Below are positions 16,030-25,461 of a DNA stretch of 64,000 nucleotides, one piece after another. Location: NCBI GenBank assembly GCA_017465145.1, contig JAFTWU010000007.1:44355-108354 (forward strand). The letters are read 5' to 3'. Both the position numbers and the translations under genes were made by a program. Numbering within the stretch: position 1 is the first letter of the stretch; every line of letters starts with the position of its first letter. Below the pieces are notes generated by a model. The model saw only the letters and a list, made by a program, of their open reading frames with translations. It was not told the DNA's origin and did not search any database. The stretch comes from Clostridia bacterium. Its GTDB lineage: Bacteria; Bacillota; Clostridia; Christensenellales; Borkfalkiaceae.

Positions 16030-16719
16030 TTAACTGCCGAAGAGAAAGGTGTTGTCGTTGTCAACGTTGTTTTCTTTTTGGGGGAATTTTTGGGGGCAAA
16101 AATCTTCTTCGTCGGGGGCAAATATTTGTTTTAGGTTTGACGTTGCGGGTGTGGGCTCTAAAGTATTATGATAGGGCGAAGTTGATAGAAATTCTTTAAG
16201 TCCACCCGTAATCACTTGCGCCATCTTGTAAACAAAGCCAAGGCGCGTTAGGTTGAATAGATTATAATTTTTATTCGACCTGCCGGCAACAATTCCCATT
16301 ATGCTTATATCCCCTATTACCCCAAGTGATTTTGCAACGCCAAGCCCAGGCTTAAGACCACAGTTTGCAACGCGGATAAGCCCAACGTCTTCGTCGTCGC
16401 CTACTGCAGCATCAATAGAAATTACTAAATTGTTAGCGTGCACGGTTTTCAATAGTTCCTTTGTATATAAAACTTCCTTTGCGGTAATTGGTGCGCAAAG
16501 GGTGCCGTAAACGTAACTGCTATATTTTTCCTTTTCTAAAAAAGTTCCAATTAGCGGGCCAAGACTATCCCCTAGGACTAAGTCGCTACCTATACAAACG
16601 ATAACGGGTGCGCCCGTTTTTTTAATACGTTTATTTTTTGAACATTGTTTTAGTGCCTCGGCAATACCGCTAGGAGCATAGTCGTTAAATGCACTAAACG
16701 TAAAAGATTTAATTTCCAT
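16030..16719 (-). CDS. yyaC: Spore protease YyaC family protein
   Basis: YyaC (DUF1256) is a putative spore protease-like protein related to the Gpr germination protease and found mainly in endospore formers. The 229-residue protein has the hallmark VIVCIGSDLVLGDSLGPLIG (about 39-58), VYGTLCAPI and IDAAVGD blocks, then a C-terminal part not clearly conserved. In Bacillus subtilis yyaC lies beside soj-spo0J near the origin; here it is 4-6 kb from parA-parB, so context is partly conserved. It suggests a sporulating ancestry, not proof of sporulation. Confidence 0.85.
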   Translation of the reverse strand: MEIKSFTFSAFNDYAPSGIAEALKQCSKNKRIKKTGAPVIVCIGSDLVLGDSLGPLIGTFLEKEKYSSYVYGTLCAPITAKEVLYTKELLKTVHANNLVISIDAAVGDDEDVGLIRVANCGLKPGLGVAKSLGVIGDISIMGIVAGRSNKNYNLFNLTRLGFVYKMAQVITGGLKEFLSTSPYHNTLEPTPATSNLKQIFAPDEEDFCPQKFPQKENNVDNDNTFLFGS

Positions 16720-16800
16720 TTTATCACCTTATGTCAGTTTAATTAAATCAATTATTGACAAATGAATATATAATTATTCGTAAAAATATAAATAATAGGC

Positions 16801-16829
16801 TTGTAAAAGAACAATATTTATGGTATTAT
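16801..16829 (+). promoter_or_regulatory. cvpA promoter
   Basis: TTGTAA (16801-16806), 17 bases, TATTAT (16824-16829). The predicted start is near 16836, about 12 bases before the candidate LexA box. Confidence 0.6.
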
Positions 16830-16847
16830 TTAAATAGTAAAATAAAG

Positions 16848-16861
16848 CGAACAAATGTTCG
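16848..16861. promoter_or_regulatory. Candidate LexA (SOS) box before cvpA
   Basis: CGAACAAATGTTCG fits the Gram-positive LexA consensus CGAACRNRYGTTYC at 13 of 14 positions. It sits in a longer perfect inverted repeat (GCGAACA / TGTTCGC). It lies just downstream of the predicted transcription start, a position where a bound repressor would block transcription. No lexA gene is in the window, so the regulator is inferred. Confidence 0.55.
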
Positions 16862-16875
16862 CAAATGTGGTGTTT

Positions 16876-17640
16876 ATGGCTGATTTATTGCTTATGTCAA
16901 CCACAAGCGCTATAATAGATATAGTTGCGCTATGCATTGTTGTTTTACTTGTAGTCCTAGGGTTTAAGAAAGGCTTTGCGAAAACCTTTGTGTCGGCTTT
17001 TGGCTCTTTATTAAGCCTTTTAATTGCAATCCTGCTTTGTACTAGTGTCGCATCTTTTTTAGAAAGTCATTGGGGAGCGGTTAGTTCGCTTTCTAATTCC
17101 CTATCCGGTTTCTTTTCTAAAACGTTTGGTGCGGAACTTATGGACACAACGCTTGCACAAGCCAATGAAAACGCTTTAACTGAAGGCAACGTTGCCGCCT
17201 GGATAATTCGCTTGGTTATTGCTGCTAAAAATGACGGTTCTTTTGACCCAAATACAACGCTTAATCAAATTATTACTCCGATATTCAGTTTTTACGTTGT
17301 TGCTATTATAAGTGCTGTGGCTTTGTATATTGTTTTTAGAATAATTTTCTTTTTAATTGGCGAACTTATTAAAAAAGCGCATGTGCTACCCCTTGTTGGT
17401 ATTGTGGATAGGCTTTTAGGCGCGTTGCTTGGTTTGATTCGCGCGGTTACCTACGTTAGCCTTTTGGTTTGGATAATCAATATTCTACCTATTGGTTACG
17501 TACAAACGGTTATCGCCCCAGAAGTTTCTAACACAATTTTAGTTAGTTTCTTAAATAAAATTAATTTATTTGAATTATTACTAGGGGCGCTTGGGAAATT
17601 AAACGTTTTAGAGGTGTTAAAATCACTAATTCCTGCTTAA
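16876..17640 (+). CDS. cvpA: CvpA family membrane protein
   Basis: This is an integral membrane protein of the colicin-V-production family, whose biochemical role is unsettled. About 254 residues carry hydrophobic segments near the start (IIDIVALCIVVLLVVLGF, followed by the KKGFAKTFVS motif), then around residues 40-58, 135-165 and 185-210. Three in-frame ATGs exist (16855, 16876, 16894). The first lies inside the LexA-like box, so 16876 is preferred, though none has a strong ribosome-binding site. Family members usually begin with the first membrane helix, which also favours the later starts. Confidence 0.8.
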   Translation: MADLLLMSTTSAIIDIVALCIVVLLVVLGFKKGFAKTFVSAFGSLLSLLIAILLCTSVASFLESHWGAVSSLSNSLSGFFSKTFGAELMDTTLAQANENALTEGNVAAWIIRLVIAAKNDGSFDPNTTLNQIITPIFSFYVVAIISAVALYIVFRIIFFLIGELIKKAHVLPLVGIVDRLLGALLGLIRAVTYVSLLVWIINILPIGYVQTVIAPEVSNTILVSFLNKINLFELLLGALGKLNVLEVLKSLIPA

Positions 17641-17708
17641 AATTCTTAAAAAACCGTATAATTTAAGCAAAAAACTAGTTATAATAACTTTTTAATCGAA
17701 TTAATTAA

Positions 17709-17724
17709 TGTTTCACGTGAAACA
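17709..17724. promoter_or_regulatory. parS: parS centromere site 1
   Basis: TGTTTCACGTGAAACA is an exact match to the canonical 16-bp parS palindrome bound by ParB/Spo0J. The parB gene lies about 4 kb downstream. Confidence 0.95.
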
Positions 17725-17737
17725 CAGTAAAATTAAC

Positions 17738-17753
17738 TGTTCCACGTGAAACA
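17738..17753. promoter_or_regulatory. parS: parS centromere site 2
   Basis: TGTTCCACGTGAAACA differs by one base from the canonical parS palindrome and starts 29 bases after the start of site 1. Confidence 0.9.
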
Positions 17754-17772
17754 TTTTTTATTTTACCCGCAT

Positions 17773-17788
17773 TGTTCCACGTGGAACT
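17773..17788. promoter_or_regulatory. parS: parS centromere site 3
   Basis: TGTTCCACGTGGAACT keeps the central CACGTG and near-perfect symmetry. It is a slightly weaker parS match and closes a cluster of three sites within 80 bases. Confidence 0.85.
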
Positions 17789-18531
17789 TTTTAGCCATAA
17801 AATCGCAAAAACAACAAAAAATCAATAAAGCGCATACTAAAATTCAACAATAACAACCTTTTTTACTTATGTTTTTGCCGTTCTTTCTTTTTTCAAATTT
17901 ACTAAACCTATAGAATTTTATCTGGCTTTTTGCCATTACCCCAATTTTTTGCAAAGTGTTTTCTTGCTATTTTTCAAACGTGTTTTATGCTGTCTTAACG
18001 ACAAAACCAAGGCAAACGGGTAAAAGTTGCCTAAAATTTCAACGATATACAGGTCGATTTATTTAAAAAATTCTCTGTGAGAGCGTTAAAATGGCAATTT
18101 TTATTCCTTAGCGCAAAGCACATTTTTGTTTCTTTGGTTTTTCTTGTTTCTAAGACGTATACTTTCTTGTTCGTGCCGTCGGGGTATTGATGGTTATTTG
18201 TGTATTATTTTAAACAAAGAAACACTTGGTTCTTGTTGGTGGATATGAGGAGGGCTTATATATAGAGAAATTTATGCGGAGCTTTGATGCGTTATCAATT
18301 TTTTCTGTTTTTAACCCTTTGCTAGCAATTAAATCACGTTAGAGTGCTAGCAGGCTGTTTATATTTTTTGGTGTAAGGTGTTATATTTATTTGCTTTGCG
18401 CTATGAAAATATTATGTGCAAAGTTTTATTATTTTTGAAAATTCCGTTGCGCTTAACTGTTTTGCGCCTATTAAAAAACTTTGCGCCATTAAAAATTTTT
18501 TCTAAATCGGTAAAAAACTTGAAAAATTCTA

Positions 18532-18560
18532 TTGTAATTTAAAGTAATGTATAGTATAAT
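18532..18560 (+). promoter_or_regulatory. ftsH promoter
   Basis: TTGTAA (18532-18537), 17 bases, TATAAT (18555-18560). It would give a leader of about 208 bases before the ftsH GTG. Confidence 0.6.
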
Positions 18561-18774
18561 ATATAATACAAAAGTACATATTAATATAGTTGCTATTTTT
18601 CACGGCGCAGTTTATTGTTTTTTATTTTTGCAAAAAAGCAAAACCGCTAGAAAAATATTAATGATTTTATGCGTTTTATTAACTTTAACACGCTTTGGCG
18701 TTGGCAACTTTTAATTCTTATTTTTGAAAATTAAACTATTTTACATATTTTGACAGACTAAAGGAGGCTATATA

Positions 18775-20901
18775 GTGGGAAAAACTAAAAGACCGATATG
18801 GATTTGGTTAATTTTAGGTTTAGGGCTAGCATTAATCCTTTCCCTATCTTTAACTAATTGTTTTAATTTTAGCAAAAAGGTAAGTGCGGGCGAACTTAAA
18901 CAAGTCGTATACGCGCTTGAAAACGACGGTAAAATTTCTAAAACGGAAATTGACAACATAAAGAGCGACGGTTCTATCGAAAGCGTATTGAAGGACGCTA
19001 CCGCCGACTTTAATTATCAAACCCTTGTTTTAGAAGGTTTCGTATTCGACGGTTACACCGCAGAATATCAAGTTAAACTTTTAGACGATACGGGCAGAAT
19101 TATAAGAACTGTTTCTTGCGAAACGATTTTCCGTTTACCAGATGAAATTTTAGAAATTCAAAACGTTTTGGCAGAAAACGGAATTTTATACGAAGACGTT
19201 GACCCCAACGCGGGTTCTATTTGGTCTTCACTTCTTCCTATCGCGGGTTGTATAGTTATTGCGATTGTGTTCTTCGTTTTGATGTCGCAAACTCAAGGCG
19301 GAACTAAGAGTGCAATGAACTTTGCAAAGACTAACGCGCGTGTAAATCAAAACATTAAGGTAAGATTTGCCGACGTTGCCGGCGCAGAAGAAGAAAAAGT
19401 TGAACTTGCAGAAGTTGTTGACTTCCTTAAAAACCCCAAAAAGTTCTCTGAACTAGGGGCAAGAATTCCTAAGGGCGTGCTTTTAGTAGGGCCTCCAGGA
19501 ACGGGTAAAACGTTGTTTGCTAAAGCCGTAGCAGGTGAAGCGGGTGTTCCCTTCTTTTCTATAAGCGGTTCAGACTTCGTTGAAATGTTCGTTGGTGTTG
19601 GTGCATCTAGAGTGCGCGACCTTTTCGACGTTGCTAAAAAGAGTATGCCTTGTATCGTGTTCATAGACGAAATCGACGCGGTTGGTCGTCAACGTGGTAC
19701 GGGTATGGGCGGTGGCCACGACGAAAGAGAACAAACCCTTAACCAACTACTAGTTCAAATGGACGGTTTTGAAACAAACGACGGCATAATTGTTATGGCG
19801 GCAACTAACCGTGCGGATATTTTAGACCCCGCTTTATTGCGCCCAGGCCGTTTCGACAGACAAATTTTCGTTAACGTTCCCGACGTTCGCGGTAGAGAAG
19901 CGATATTAAAAGTTCACGCTAGAAATAAACCCCTAGCACCCGACGTAAGTTTTAAAACGGTTGCGCGTATGACTAGTGGTTTCTCTGGTGCAGACCTTGA
20001 AAACCTTCTTAACGAAGCGGCGATTCTTGCTGCCCGCGCAAACAGAAAAACAATTACTAATAAAGACCTTTACGAAGGCATTAATAAAGTTCTAATCGGT
20101 CCGCAAAAGACTAGCAGACTTGTTACCGAAACCGACAAGCGCATTACCGCTTATCACGAAGCAGGGCACGCTATATTGGCAAAATTGTTGCCTAACTGCG
20201 ACCCCGTTCACGAAGTTTCTATTATTCCGCGCGGTCAAGCGGCAGGTTACACTATGACAAGACCTGACAACGACGACAACCACTTAACCAAGGCTAAACT
20301 TTTAGACGATATCGTTATGACGCTTGGTGGTCGCGTTGCAGAAGAACTTGTTATCAAAGATATTTCCGCAGGGGCATCTGGCGATATTCAAGCGGTGTCT
20401 AAGCGTGCTAGACTTATGGTTACCGAGTGGGGTATGAGCGAAAAAGTAGGTCTTATCTCTTACGGTAGCGACAAGGAAATTTTCATCGGCAGAGATATGG
20501 CGTCGCACACCACTTATAGTGAACAAACCGCCGCTCTTATCGATGAAGAAGTTAAAAATATTATCGACACTTCACTTGCTAAGGCAAGGAAACTTCTTGC
20601 TGAAAATAGAAAACTTTTAGACAATATGGCAAGGCTTTTAGTTGAACGCGAAACCATATTTAGCGAAGAAGTTGATATGCTTATGGAAGGCAAGTCGGTT
20701 GATGAAATTGTGGCGTTTATGGACGCTAACGAACCCGCTTTGCAAGAAAATCCTTTCCTTCGTGGCAATAGCGTGATTATTAAAGACGATAAAAAGGAAG
20801 AAGGGAAAAGTGATGCGGAAGAGCCCGCGGATAAACCCTTAACTGAACAAGTGGAAAAGCCTTTAACTGAAGAAAAGGATAGAGATAATACCGCTAAGTA
20901 A
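18775..20901 (+). CDS. ftsH: ATP-dependent zinc metalloprotease FtsH
   Basis: FtsH is a membrane-bound AAA+ protease that degrades misfolded and regulatory proteins. The 708-residue protein has a membrane helix at about 8-27, an extracytoplasmic domain to about 150, a second helix (152-170), the AAA module with Walker A GPPGTGKT (239-246) and Walker B VFIDEID (295-301), the second-region-of-homology arginines, and the zinc motif HEAGH (461-465). The C-terminus is an acidic, charged tail. GTG is chosen as start because AAGGAGG lies six bases upstream. It is followed by parA-parB. Confidence 0.97.
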   Translation: MGKTKRPIWIWLILGLGLALILSLSLTNCFNFSKKVSAGELKQVVYALENDGKISKTEIDNIKSDGSIESVLKDATADFNYQTLVLEGFVFDGYTAEYQVKLLDDTGRIIRTVSCETIFRLPDEILEIQNVLAENGILYEDVDPNAGSIWSSLLPIAGCIVIAIVFFVLMSQTQGGTKSAMNFAKTNARVNQNIKVRFADVAGAEEEKVELAEVVDFLKNPKKFSELGARIPKGVLLVGPPGTGKTLFAKAVAGEAGVPFFSISGSDFVEMFVGVGASRVRDLFDVAKKSMPCIVFIDEIDAVGRQRGTGMGGGHDEREQTLNQLLVQMDGFETNDGIIVMAATNRADILDPALLRPGRFDRQIFVNVPDVRGREAILKVHARNKPLAPDVSFKTVARMTSGFSGADLENLLNEAAILAARANRKTITNKDLYEGINKVLIGPQKTSRLVTETDKRITAYHEAGHAILAKLLPNCDPVHEVSIIPRGQAAGYTMTRPDNDDNHLTKAKLLDDIVMTLGGRVAEELVIKDISAGASGDIQAVSKRARLMVTEWGMSEKVGLISYGSDKEIFIGRDMASHTTYSEQTAALIDEEVKNIIDTSLAKARKLLAENRKLLDNMARLLVERETIFSEEVDMLMEGKSVDEIVAFMDANEPALQENPFLRGNSVIIKDDKKEEGKSDAEEPADKPLTEQVEKPLTEEKDRDNTAK

Positions 20902-21034
20902 ACAAGCGAAGAAAAGGCGATAAAGAGTAAAGGGCAAGTTGCCACAAATGAAACGTTAATTTGTGGCATAAACATGTAACAAAAGCAAACAAGAAAATTT
21001 AACAAAACGATAAATTATTAGGACGGCGTACATT

Positions 21035-21811
21035 ATGGGAAAAATCGTTGCATTTTCAAATCAAAAAGGTGGCGTAGGTAAAACTACAACTTGCGTTAAC
21101 ATGGCAGCATATCTTGCGGCAAAAGGGTATAAGGTATTAATTGTTGACCTAGACCCGCAAGGCAACGCGACCACGGGGCTTGGCTTTGCTAAAAGTGAAG
21201 TTAAAAGTTCGGTTTACAACACTATGATAGACGATATGCCTTTGGCACAAGCGGTTCTTACCACCGAAACGGAAAACTTAGACATCTTGCCTTCTAACAT
21301 TGACTTAGCGGGCGCGGAAGTTGAACTCGTTTACGTTAAGGATAGAGAACACGTTCTTAAAAGGGTGCTAGAAGGTGCTAAAAACAGTTACGATTTTATC
21401 GCTATCGACTGCCCACCGTCCCTTGGCCTTTTAACCATCAACGCACTTGCGGCTGCGGATACGGCTATGATTCCTATCCAAAGTGAATATTATGCTATGG
21501 AAGGCTTAAGCCAACTTATGAACACCATAAGGCTTGTTAAAAAGCACCTTAATCCGTCGCTTGAACTTGAAGGCGTTGTTCTTACGATGAAAGATAACCG
21601 CGCGATAATTTCACGCCAAATTAGTGATGAAATTCGCAAATATTTCGGCAAACGTGTGTACGATACGGTTATTCCAAGAAATATTCGTTTAGCGGAAGCG
21701 CCCAGCCACGGCAAGCCTATTATGGAACACGACAACAAGTGTACGGGCGCAAAAGCATACCTTGCTTTAACTGAAGAATTTTTATCAAAACAACCTAAAC
21801 ATAAAAAATAG
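21035..21811 (+). CDS. parA: Chromosome-partitioning ATPase ParA (Soj)
   Basis: ParA/Soj is a Walker-type ATPase that works with ParB and parS in origin segregation and, in Bacillus, modulates DnaA. The 258-residue protein has the deviant Walker A KGGVGKTT (11-18), the LIVDLDPQGNATTGLG motif and the DCPPSLG block. The basic DNA-binding surface residues cannot be judged by eye. It is 101 bases from parB, the expected partner, and downstream of ftsH without a clear terminator between. Length is typical of chromosomal Soj. Confidence 0.96.
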   Translation: MGKIVAFSNQKGGVGKTTTCVNMAAYLAAKGYKVLIVDLDPQGNATTGLGFAKSEVKSSVYNTMIDDMPLAQAVLTTETENLDILPSNIDLAGAEVELVYVKDREHVLKRVLEGAKNSYDFIAIDCPPSLGLLTINALAAADTAMIPIQSEYYAMEGLSQLMNTIRLVKKHLNPSLELEGVVLTMKDNRAIISRQISDEIRKYFGKRVYDTVIPRNIRLAEAPSHGKPIMEHDNKCTGAKAYLALTEEFLSKQPKHKK

Positions 21812-21912
21812 GTTAATTATCGCTAGCCAAGCGGTTTAACCAAAAAGTAGCGAAAATTTAACCCGCGCTAACAAGGCGCAAAACAAAAAATTAAACGGAG
21901 CGAAAGATAAGT

Positions 21913-22818
21913 ATGAAACCAAACAGAGGACTTGGAAAGGGTTTATCAGCACTCTTTTCTGAAACGGAAGAAGATTACGGCAAAAGCCTTTTATTTGATG
22001 AAGAACCGGTGAAAAAGGGCGAAGGAGTTACTGAAATAGACATTGGCTCTATTTTTGCAAACCCCAACCAACCGCGTAAAATATTTGATGAAACGGCACT
22101 TCGCGAACTTGCCGACTCTATTGCAAAACACGGCGTAATTATGCCTATTATCGTTAACAAGAGCGGTGATAGATATATGATTATCGCGGGTGAACGCCGT
22201 TTCCGTGCTAGTAAACTTGCAGGGCTATCTACCGTTCCCGTAATTATAAAGACTTATAACGAACGCCAAATTAAAGAAATTTCTTTAATTGAAAACTTAC
22301 AGCGTGAAGACCTTAACCCCATTGAAGCGGCAACGGCAATGCGTTCTCTTATGAACGATTACGGTATGACGCAAGAAGATTTGGCGGATAGAATTGGTAA
22401 GTCACGCCCCGCTATTGCAAACACTTTAAGACTTTTAACCCTTGCTCCCGACGTTATTAAAATGGTTTCTGACGGCACGCTATCCGCAGGGCACGCACGC
22501 GCACTAGTTTCCGTTCCGCAAGCCGACCAACTTAAAATTGCATCTACCGCGGTTAAAGACGGGTGCTCTGTTCGTGAAGTGGAAAAACGCGTTAAAGATT
22601 ACTTTATGCCCCCCGAAGAAAAGGCTAAAAAGAAAATTAAAATGGAACTTTCTGCCGAACTTAAAGAACTTATCGGCGATATGCAAAGGGTTTTAGGCAC
22701 TAAGGTTAACGCTATCGGCAACGACAAAAAGGGCAGAATTTATATCGACTATTACACGCGCGACGATTTAGATAGATTGCAAGAAATTATAGAATTTATA
22801 AAAAAGAATAAAAAATAA
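21913..22818 (+). CDS. parB: Chromosome-partitioning protein ParB (Spo0J)
   Basis: ParB/Spo0J is a CTPase clamp that loads at parS and spreads along DNA. The 301-residue protein has the N-terminal start RGLGKGLSALF, which stimulates ParA ATPase in the family, then the nuclease-like domain with IFANPNQPRK and AGERRFRASK (CTP-binding box, about 90-105). The parS-recognition helix-turn-helix contains MTQEDLADRIGKSRPAIAN, followed by the C-terminal dimerisation region. It is preceded by CGGAG. The three parS sites lie about 4 kb upstream. Confidence 0.96.
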   Translation: MKPNRGLGKGLSALFSETEEDYGKSLLFDEEPVKKGEGVTEIDIGSIFANPNQPRKIFDETALRELADSIAKHGVIMPIIVNKSGDRYMIIAGERRFRASKLAGLSTVPVIIKTYNERQIKEISLIENLQREDLNPIEAATAMRSLMNDYGMTQEDLADRIGKSRPAIANTLRLLTLAPDVIKMVSDGTLSAGHARALVSVPQADQLKIASTAVKDGCSVREVEKRVKDYFMPPEEKAKKKIKMELSAELKELIGDMQRVLGTKVNAIGNDKKGRIYIDYYTRDDLDRLQEIIEFIKKNKK

Positions 22819-22880
22819 AACCGATTAAAAATAATAATTAAAATCGGCTATAGGAAAAAACGGCTATACGCCGTAAAACT

Positions 22881-22903
22881 TGGCGGGGCATTATGCCCCG
22901 CCA
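22881..22903. repeat. GC-rich perfect hairpin before the DUF2156 gene
   Basis: TGGCGGGGCA / TGCCCCGCCA is a perfect 10-bp stem with a TTA loop, in otherwise AT-rich DNA. There is no T-tract on the plus side, so it is a poor terminator for parB. It lies a few bases before the possible ATG at 22909. Confidence 0.7.
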
Positions 22904-22923
22904 AAATAATGCAAAAAAGAAAA

Positions 22924-24327
22924 ATGATTGAATTTAAACCACTTAAAAAGGACGTTCTTATAATAAAGGACTTTATAGAAAAAAGCGAAATTGCCTTTTG
23001 CGATATCACGCTTGGGGCAAAGTATATTTGGCGTGACGATTTTAAAATCGACTACGCTATTTTTAACGATACTTTAATTCTAAAAGAAAGTTGCCGTGAC
23101 TATCAAAACGCCTTCTACTACCCTATAGGCAAAGATATAAGCGGTGCGCTTTTAGAGATAGAAAACTATTGTATAGAACAAAATCAGCCCCTTTTATATT
23201 GTTGTATAGACAACGAAAGGGCGGTGGAATTGTCTAATCGTTATCCATTTGTAAAAATTACCAACGACCGCGATTGGAGTGATTATATCTATGATGCGGA
23301 AAAATTTAAAACTTATAGCGGTAAAAAGTTAAGCGGTCAAAGAAACCACGTTAACAAGTTCAAAAGGCTATATCCAAACTACGCGTTTGAAGTGTATAAC
23401 GAAAAGGACTTGCCCGCGATAAGAGAGTTTTTGCGCGACTTTGAAAGGGGTGCGGACTTTTCCGCTTGGGGCGCGCTAGAAGAGTTTAATAAACTTATCG
23501 ACTATATAGAAAACGCCAAAAAACTTAATCAAGTGGGCGGGCTATTAAAGGTGGACGGAAAAGTTATAGGGCTATCTTTTGGCGAAGTGGTAAACGACAC
23601 CCTTATCGTGCACGTGGAAAAGGCGCTTTATTCGTACGAAGGGGCGTATCCCACCTTAGCACAATGCTTTGCAAACGCCTTTGCAGATAAAACGGTTAAG
23701 TATATCAACCGCGAAGAAGACTGTGGCGATATGGGGCTAAGAATTTCTAAACTTCAATATAAACCGCTAGAGATAAAACAAAAGAACGTAGTGCAAGTGT
23801 TTACCACGGCAAAAAACATAACGCCACCAATAGAATTTGAAACGGAACGCCTTGTCGTTAAAGACACGCAGTTAGATGACGACGAGTTTTATTATAGACT
23901 TTCTATAGACGACGAAATTAATAAACTTTGGGGATACGATTACCGCGAAGATTTAGGGGACAACGCCCCCACGAAAGAATATTTTTCCGCTTTCCGTGAA
24001 AACCTTGCTAAATCGGGCGAAGAGTTTTCTTTAACCGTTTTTCTAAAGAGCACGGGGGAAAGGATAGGCGAACTTGTCGTTTGGAATATCGGCTTTTACA
24101 ACGACGTAGAGATAGGATTTAGATTTTTGCCCGCCCATCAAGGCAAAGGCTACGCTTACGAATCGGCGTCCGCGCTCATCAAGTATTTGAAAGAAAAAGT
24201 TGGCGTTAAAAAGATTAAAGATAGGGCGTTTAAGGAAAACGCGCCGTCAAACAAGTTAATTAATAAACTTGGCTTTACGCTTATTAGAGAAGACGACAAA
24301 AAATATTATTACGAAATGAATTTTTAA
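22924..24327 (+). CDS. DUF2156 acyl-transfer domain fused to a GNAT acetyltransferase
   Basis: Two acyltransferase-fold modules appear in one polypeptide of about 467 residues. The N-terminal part (about 1-290) resembles DUF2156, the domain related to lysyl-phosphatidylglycerol synthase catalytic regions (IEFKPL start, IWRDDF, GQRNHVNKFKRLYPN, GLSFGEVVNDTLIVHVEKAL). The C-terminal part (about 300-467) is a GNAT domain starting FETERLVVKD, with the acetyl-CoA loop HQGKGYAYES and the end LINKLGFTLIRE. Substrates are unknown. An alternative ATG lies at 22909 just after the strong hairpin; neither start has a clear ribosome-binding site. Confidence 0.8.
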   Translation: MIEFKPLKKDVLIIKDFIEKSEIAFCDITLGAKYIWRDDFKIDYAIFNDTLILKESCRDYQNAFYYPIGKDISGALLEIENYCIEQNQPLLYCCIDNERAVELSNRYPFVKITNDRDWSDYIYDAEKFKTYSGKKLSGQRNHVNKFKRLYPNYAFEVYNEKDLPAIREFLRDFERGADFSAWGALEEFNKLIDYIENAKKLNQVGGLLKVDGKVIGLSFGEVVNDTLIVHVEKALYSYEGAYPTLAQCFANAFADKTVKYINREEDCGDMGLRISKLQYKPLEIKQKNVVQVFTTAKNITPPIEFETERLVVKDTQLDDDEFYYRLSIDDEINKLWGYDYREDLGDNAPTKEYFSAFRENLAKSGEEFSLTVFLKSTGERIGELVVWNIGFYNDVEIGFRFLPAHQGKGYAYESASALIKYLKEKVGVKKIKDRAFKENAPSNKLINKLGFTLIREDDKKYYYEMNF

Positions 24328-24335
24328 TAAAAAAT

Positions 24336-24361
24336 AAAACCCGAAGTAATTCGGGTTTTTA
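24336..24361 (+). terminator. Intrinsic terminator after the DUF2156-GNAT gene
   Basis: AAAACCCGAA / TTCGGGTTTT with a four-base loop and trailing T residues. Confidence 0.88.
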
Positions 24362-24435
24362 TTGTATGGTTTTGATTAGTTTTGTTGTATGGTTTTGACT
24401 AATTTTGTTGCGTTGGTTTAAGATAACGATTATCG

Positions 24436-25461
24436 TTATGCCTTTTTAACACACTCGCCTGTATCGGCACATTGAAACATCATCCAAAAGCCGTTGCCAA
24501 AAAGGTCGTAGACGGATGCGGGGATAAAGGTGCAAAAGCCTTTTAATTCTTTGGGTGGCTCTTTGCTAAAAGGGGCGGGCACGCCGTAGCATATGTATTT
24601 TTCCTTTCCGTTTTCTTTAATTAAGCCCACCACGTAATATTTATCATCCGCATAGTTTATTCGCGCCCATTGACTTTCGGGGAATAAAGACAAAAGTGTA
24701 TTATCTTCGCAAAACTTATCGAAAATATCGTAAATTTCCCCTTTCACTTTGTCAAAGTATCGTCCTTTTTCATTTGCCGTGCTATAACAAGCGTTTGTTT
24801 CATTTTCATTTGGGCAACTCTCCGTTTGTCCTTCTTCTTTTTCCGCTTGGTTTCCGCTATTAAAGATGCCATCATCATGCCGTAAGACTTCACTATTAAT
24901 ATCACCTATCGCTTTAATTTTCTCTTTAATTCCGTCGTCCAAATCGTAATAGTTTTCGGTGGCAACCGCCTCGTCGTTATATGTGGAATAATCATCTTTA
25001 GGGGTACATGAAACCCTATCGACAAGTGGCTTTTCCGCTATCGCACTTTTATGCTCTATTAAGCACCTTTCGGCAACCGCTTTTTTTAGGTCGGCGGGGG
25101 AAAGTGAACAAGAATCAGATTTAGCAAACGCTATCAATACAGGCACGCTATCTTTAACGAAAAATATTCCGCAAGCAAAACCCTTTTCAAAGGTCGGGGT
25201 TTTATCGCTAAGCCCGTCTATTACCTTAGTTAAAGAAGTTGGGCGAAAACCAAGTTCAAGGCTATATAATTTTAGACCTTCATCGCACGCGTAAAATCTA
25301 TAATTCCCGCTTGATGCGGTGGCAATGTTAATAACCGAAAGAAAAAGGGTAGTAACACCACTTTCAAATTCTATGCGCGCAATACCACTAACCGCCCTAT
25401 TATTTATGGAAAAACCTTCTTCAACCTGTTTTAAAACGCAAACTTTTTTGTAATAATTCAT
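24436..25461 (-). CDS. Conserved hypothetical protein
   Basis: I cannot assign a function. The 341-residue protein has no signal peptide or membrane helix. Residues 1-110 look like a beta-rich fold (ARIEFESGVTTLFLSVINI, FACGIFFVKDSVPVLIAFAKS). A long low-complexity acidic linker spans about 140-245. A compact C-terminal domain (about 248-341) is rich in aromatics (WARINYADDKYYVVGLIKE, ICYGVPAPFSK, FWMMFQCADTGECVKK). From memory, this C-terminal pattern recurs in clostridial hypothetical proteins. It stands alone between a terminator and the pckG leader. Confidence 0.75.
   Translation of the reverse strand: MNYYKKVCVLKQVEEGFSINNRAVSGIARIEFESGVTTLFLSVINIATASSGNYRFYACDEGLKLYSLELGFRPTSLTKVIDGLSDKTPTFEKGFACGIFFVKDSVPVLIAFAKSDSCSLSPADLKKAVAERCLIEHKSAIAEKPLVDRVSCTPKDDYSTYNDEAVATENYYDLDDGIKEKIKAIGDINSEVLRHDDGIFNSGNQAEKEEGQTESCPNENETNACYSTANEKGRYFDKVKGEIYDIFDKFCEDNTLLSLFPESQWARINYADDKYYVVGLIKENGKEKYICYGVPAPFSKEPPKELKGFCTFIPASVYDLFGNGFWMMFQCADTGECVKKA

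Larger units (their letters stand above)
17641..18774. other. Gene-free region of about 1.1 kb holding parS sites and the ftsH promoter
   Basis: No convincing coding frame was found. The left part carries three parS-like palindromes (17709-17788), and the right end has the ftsH promoter and a roughly 200-base leader. Between 17790 and 18530 I see only AT-rich sequence with scattered TTTGCGCC / GCGCAAAG words and no terminators or RNA family I recognise. No DnaA-box cluster was found here. Confidence 0.6.

Noticed and set aside
24361-24412. Two near-identical 24-base copies (TTGTATGGTTTTGA...)
   Set aside because: A short tandem duplication without spacers; not a CRISPR and no clear role.
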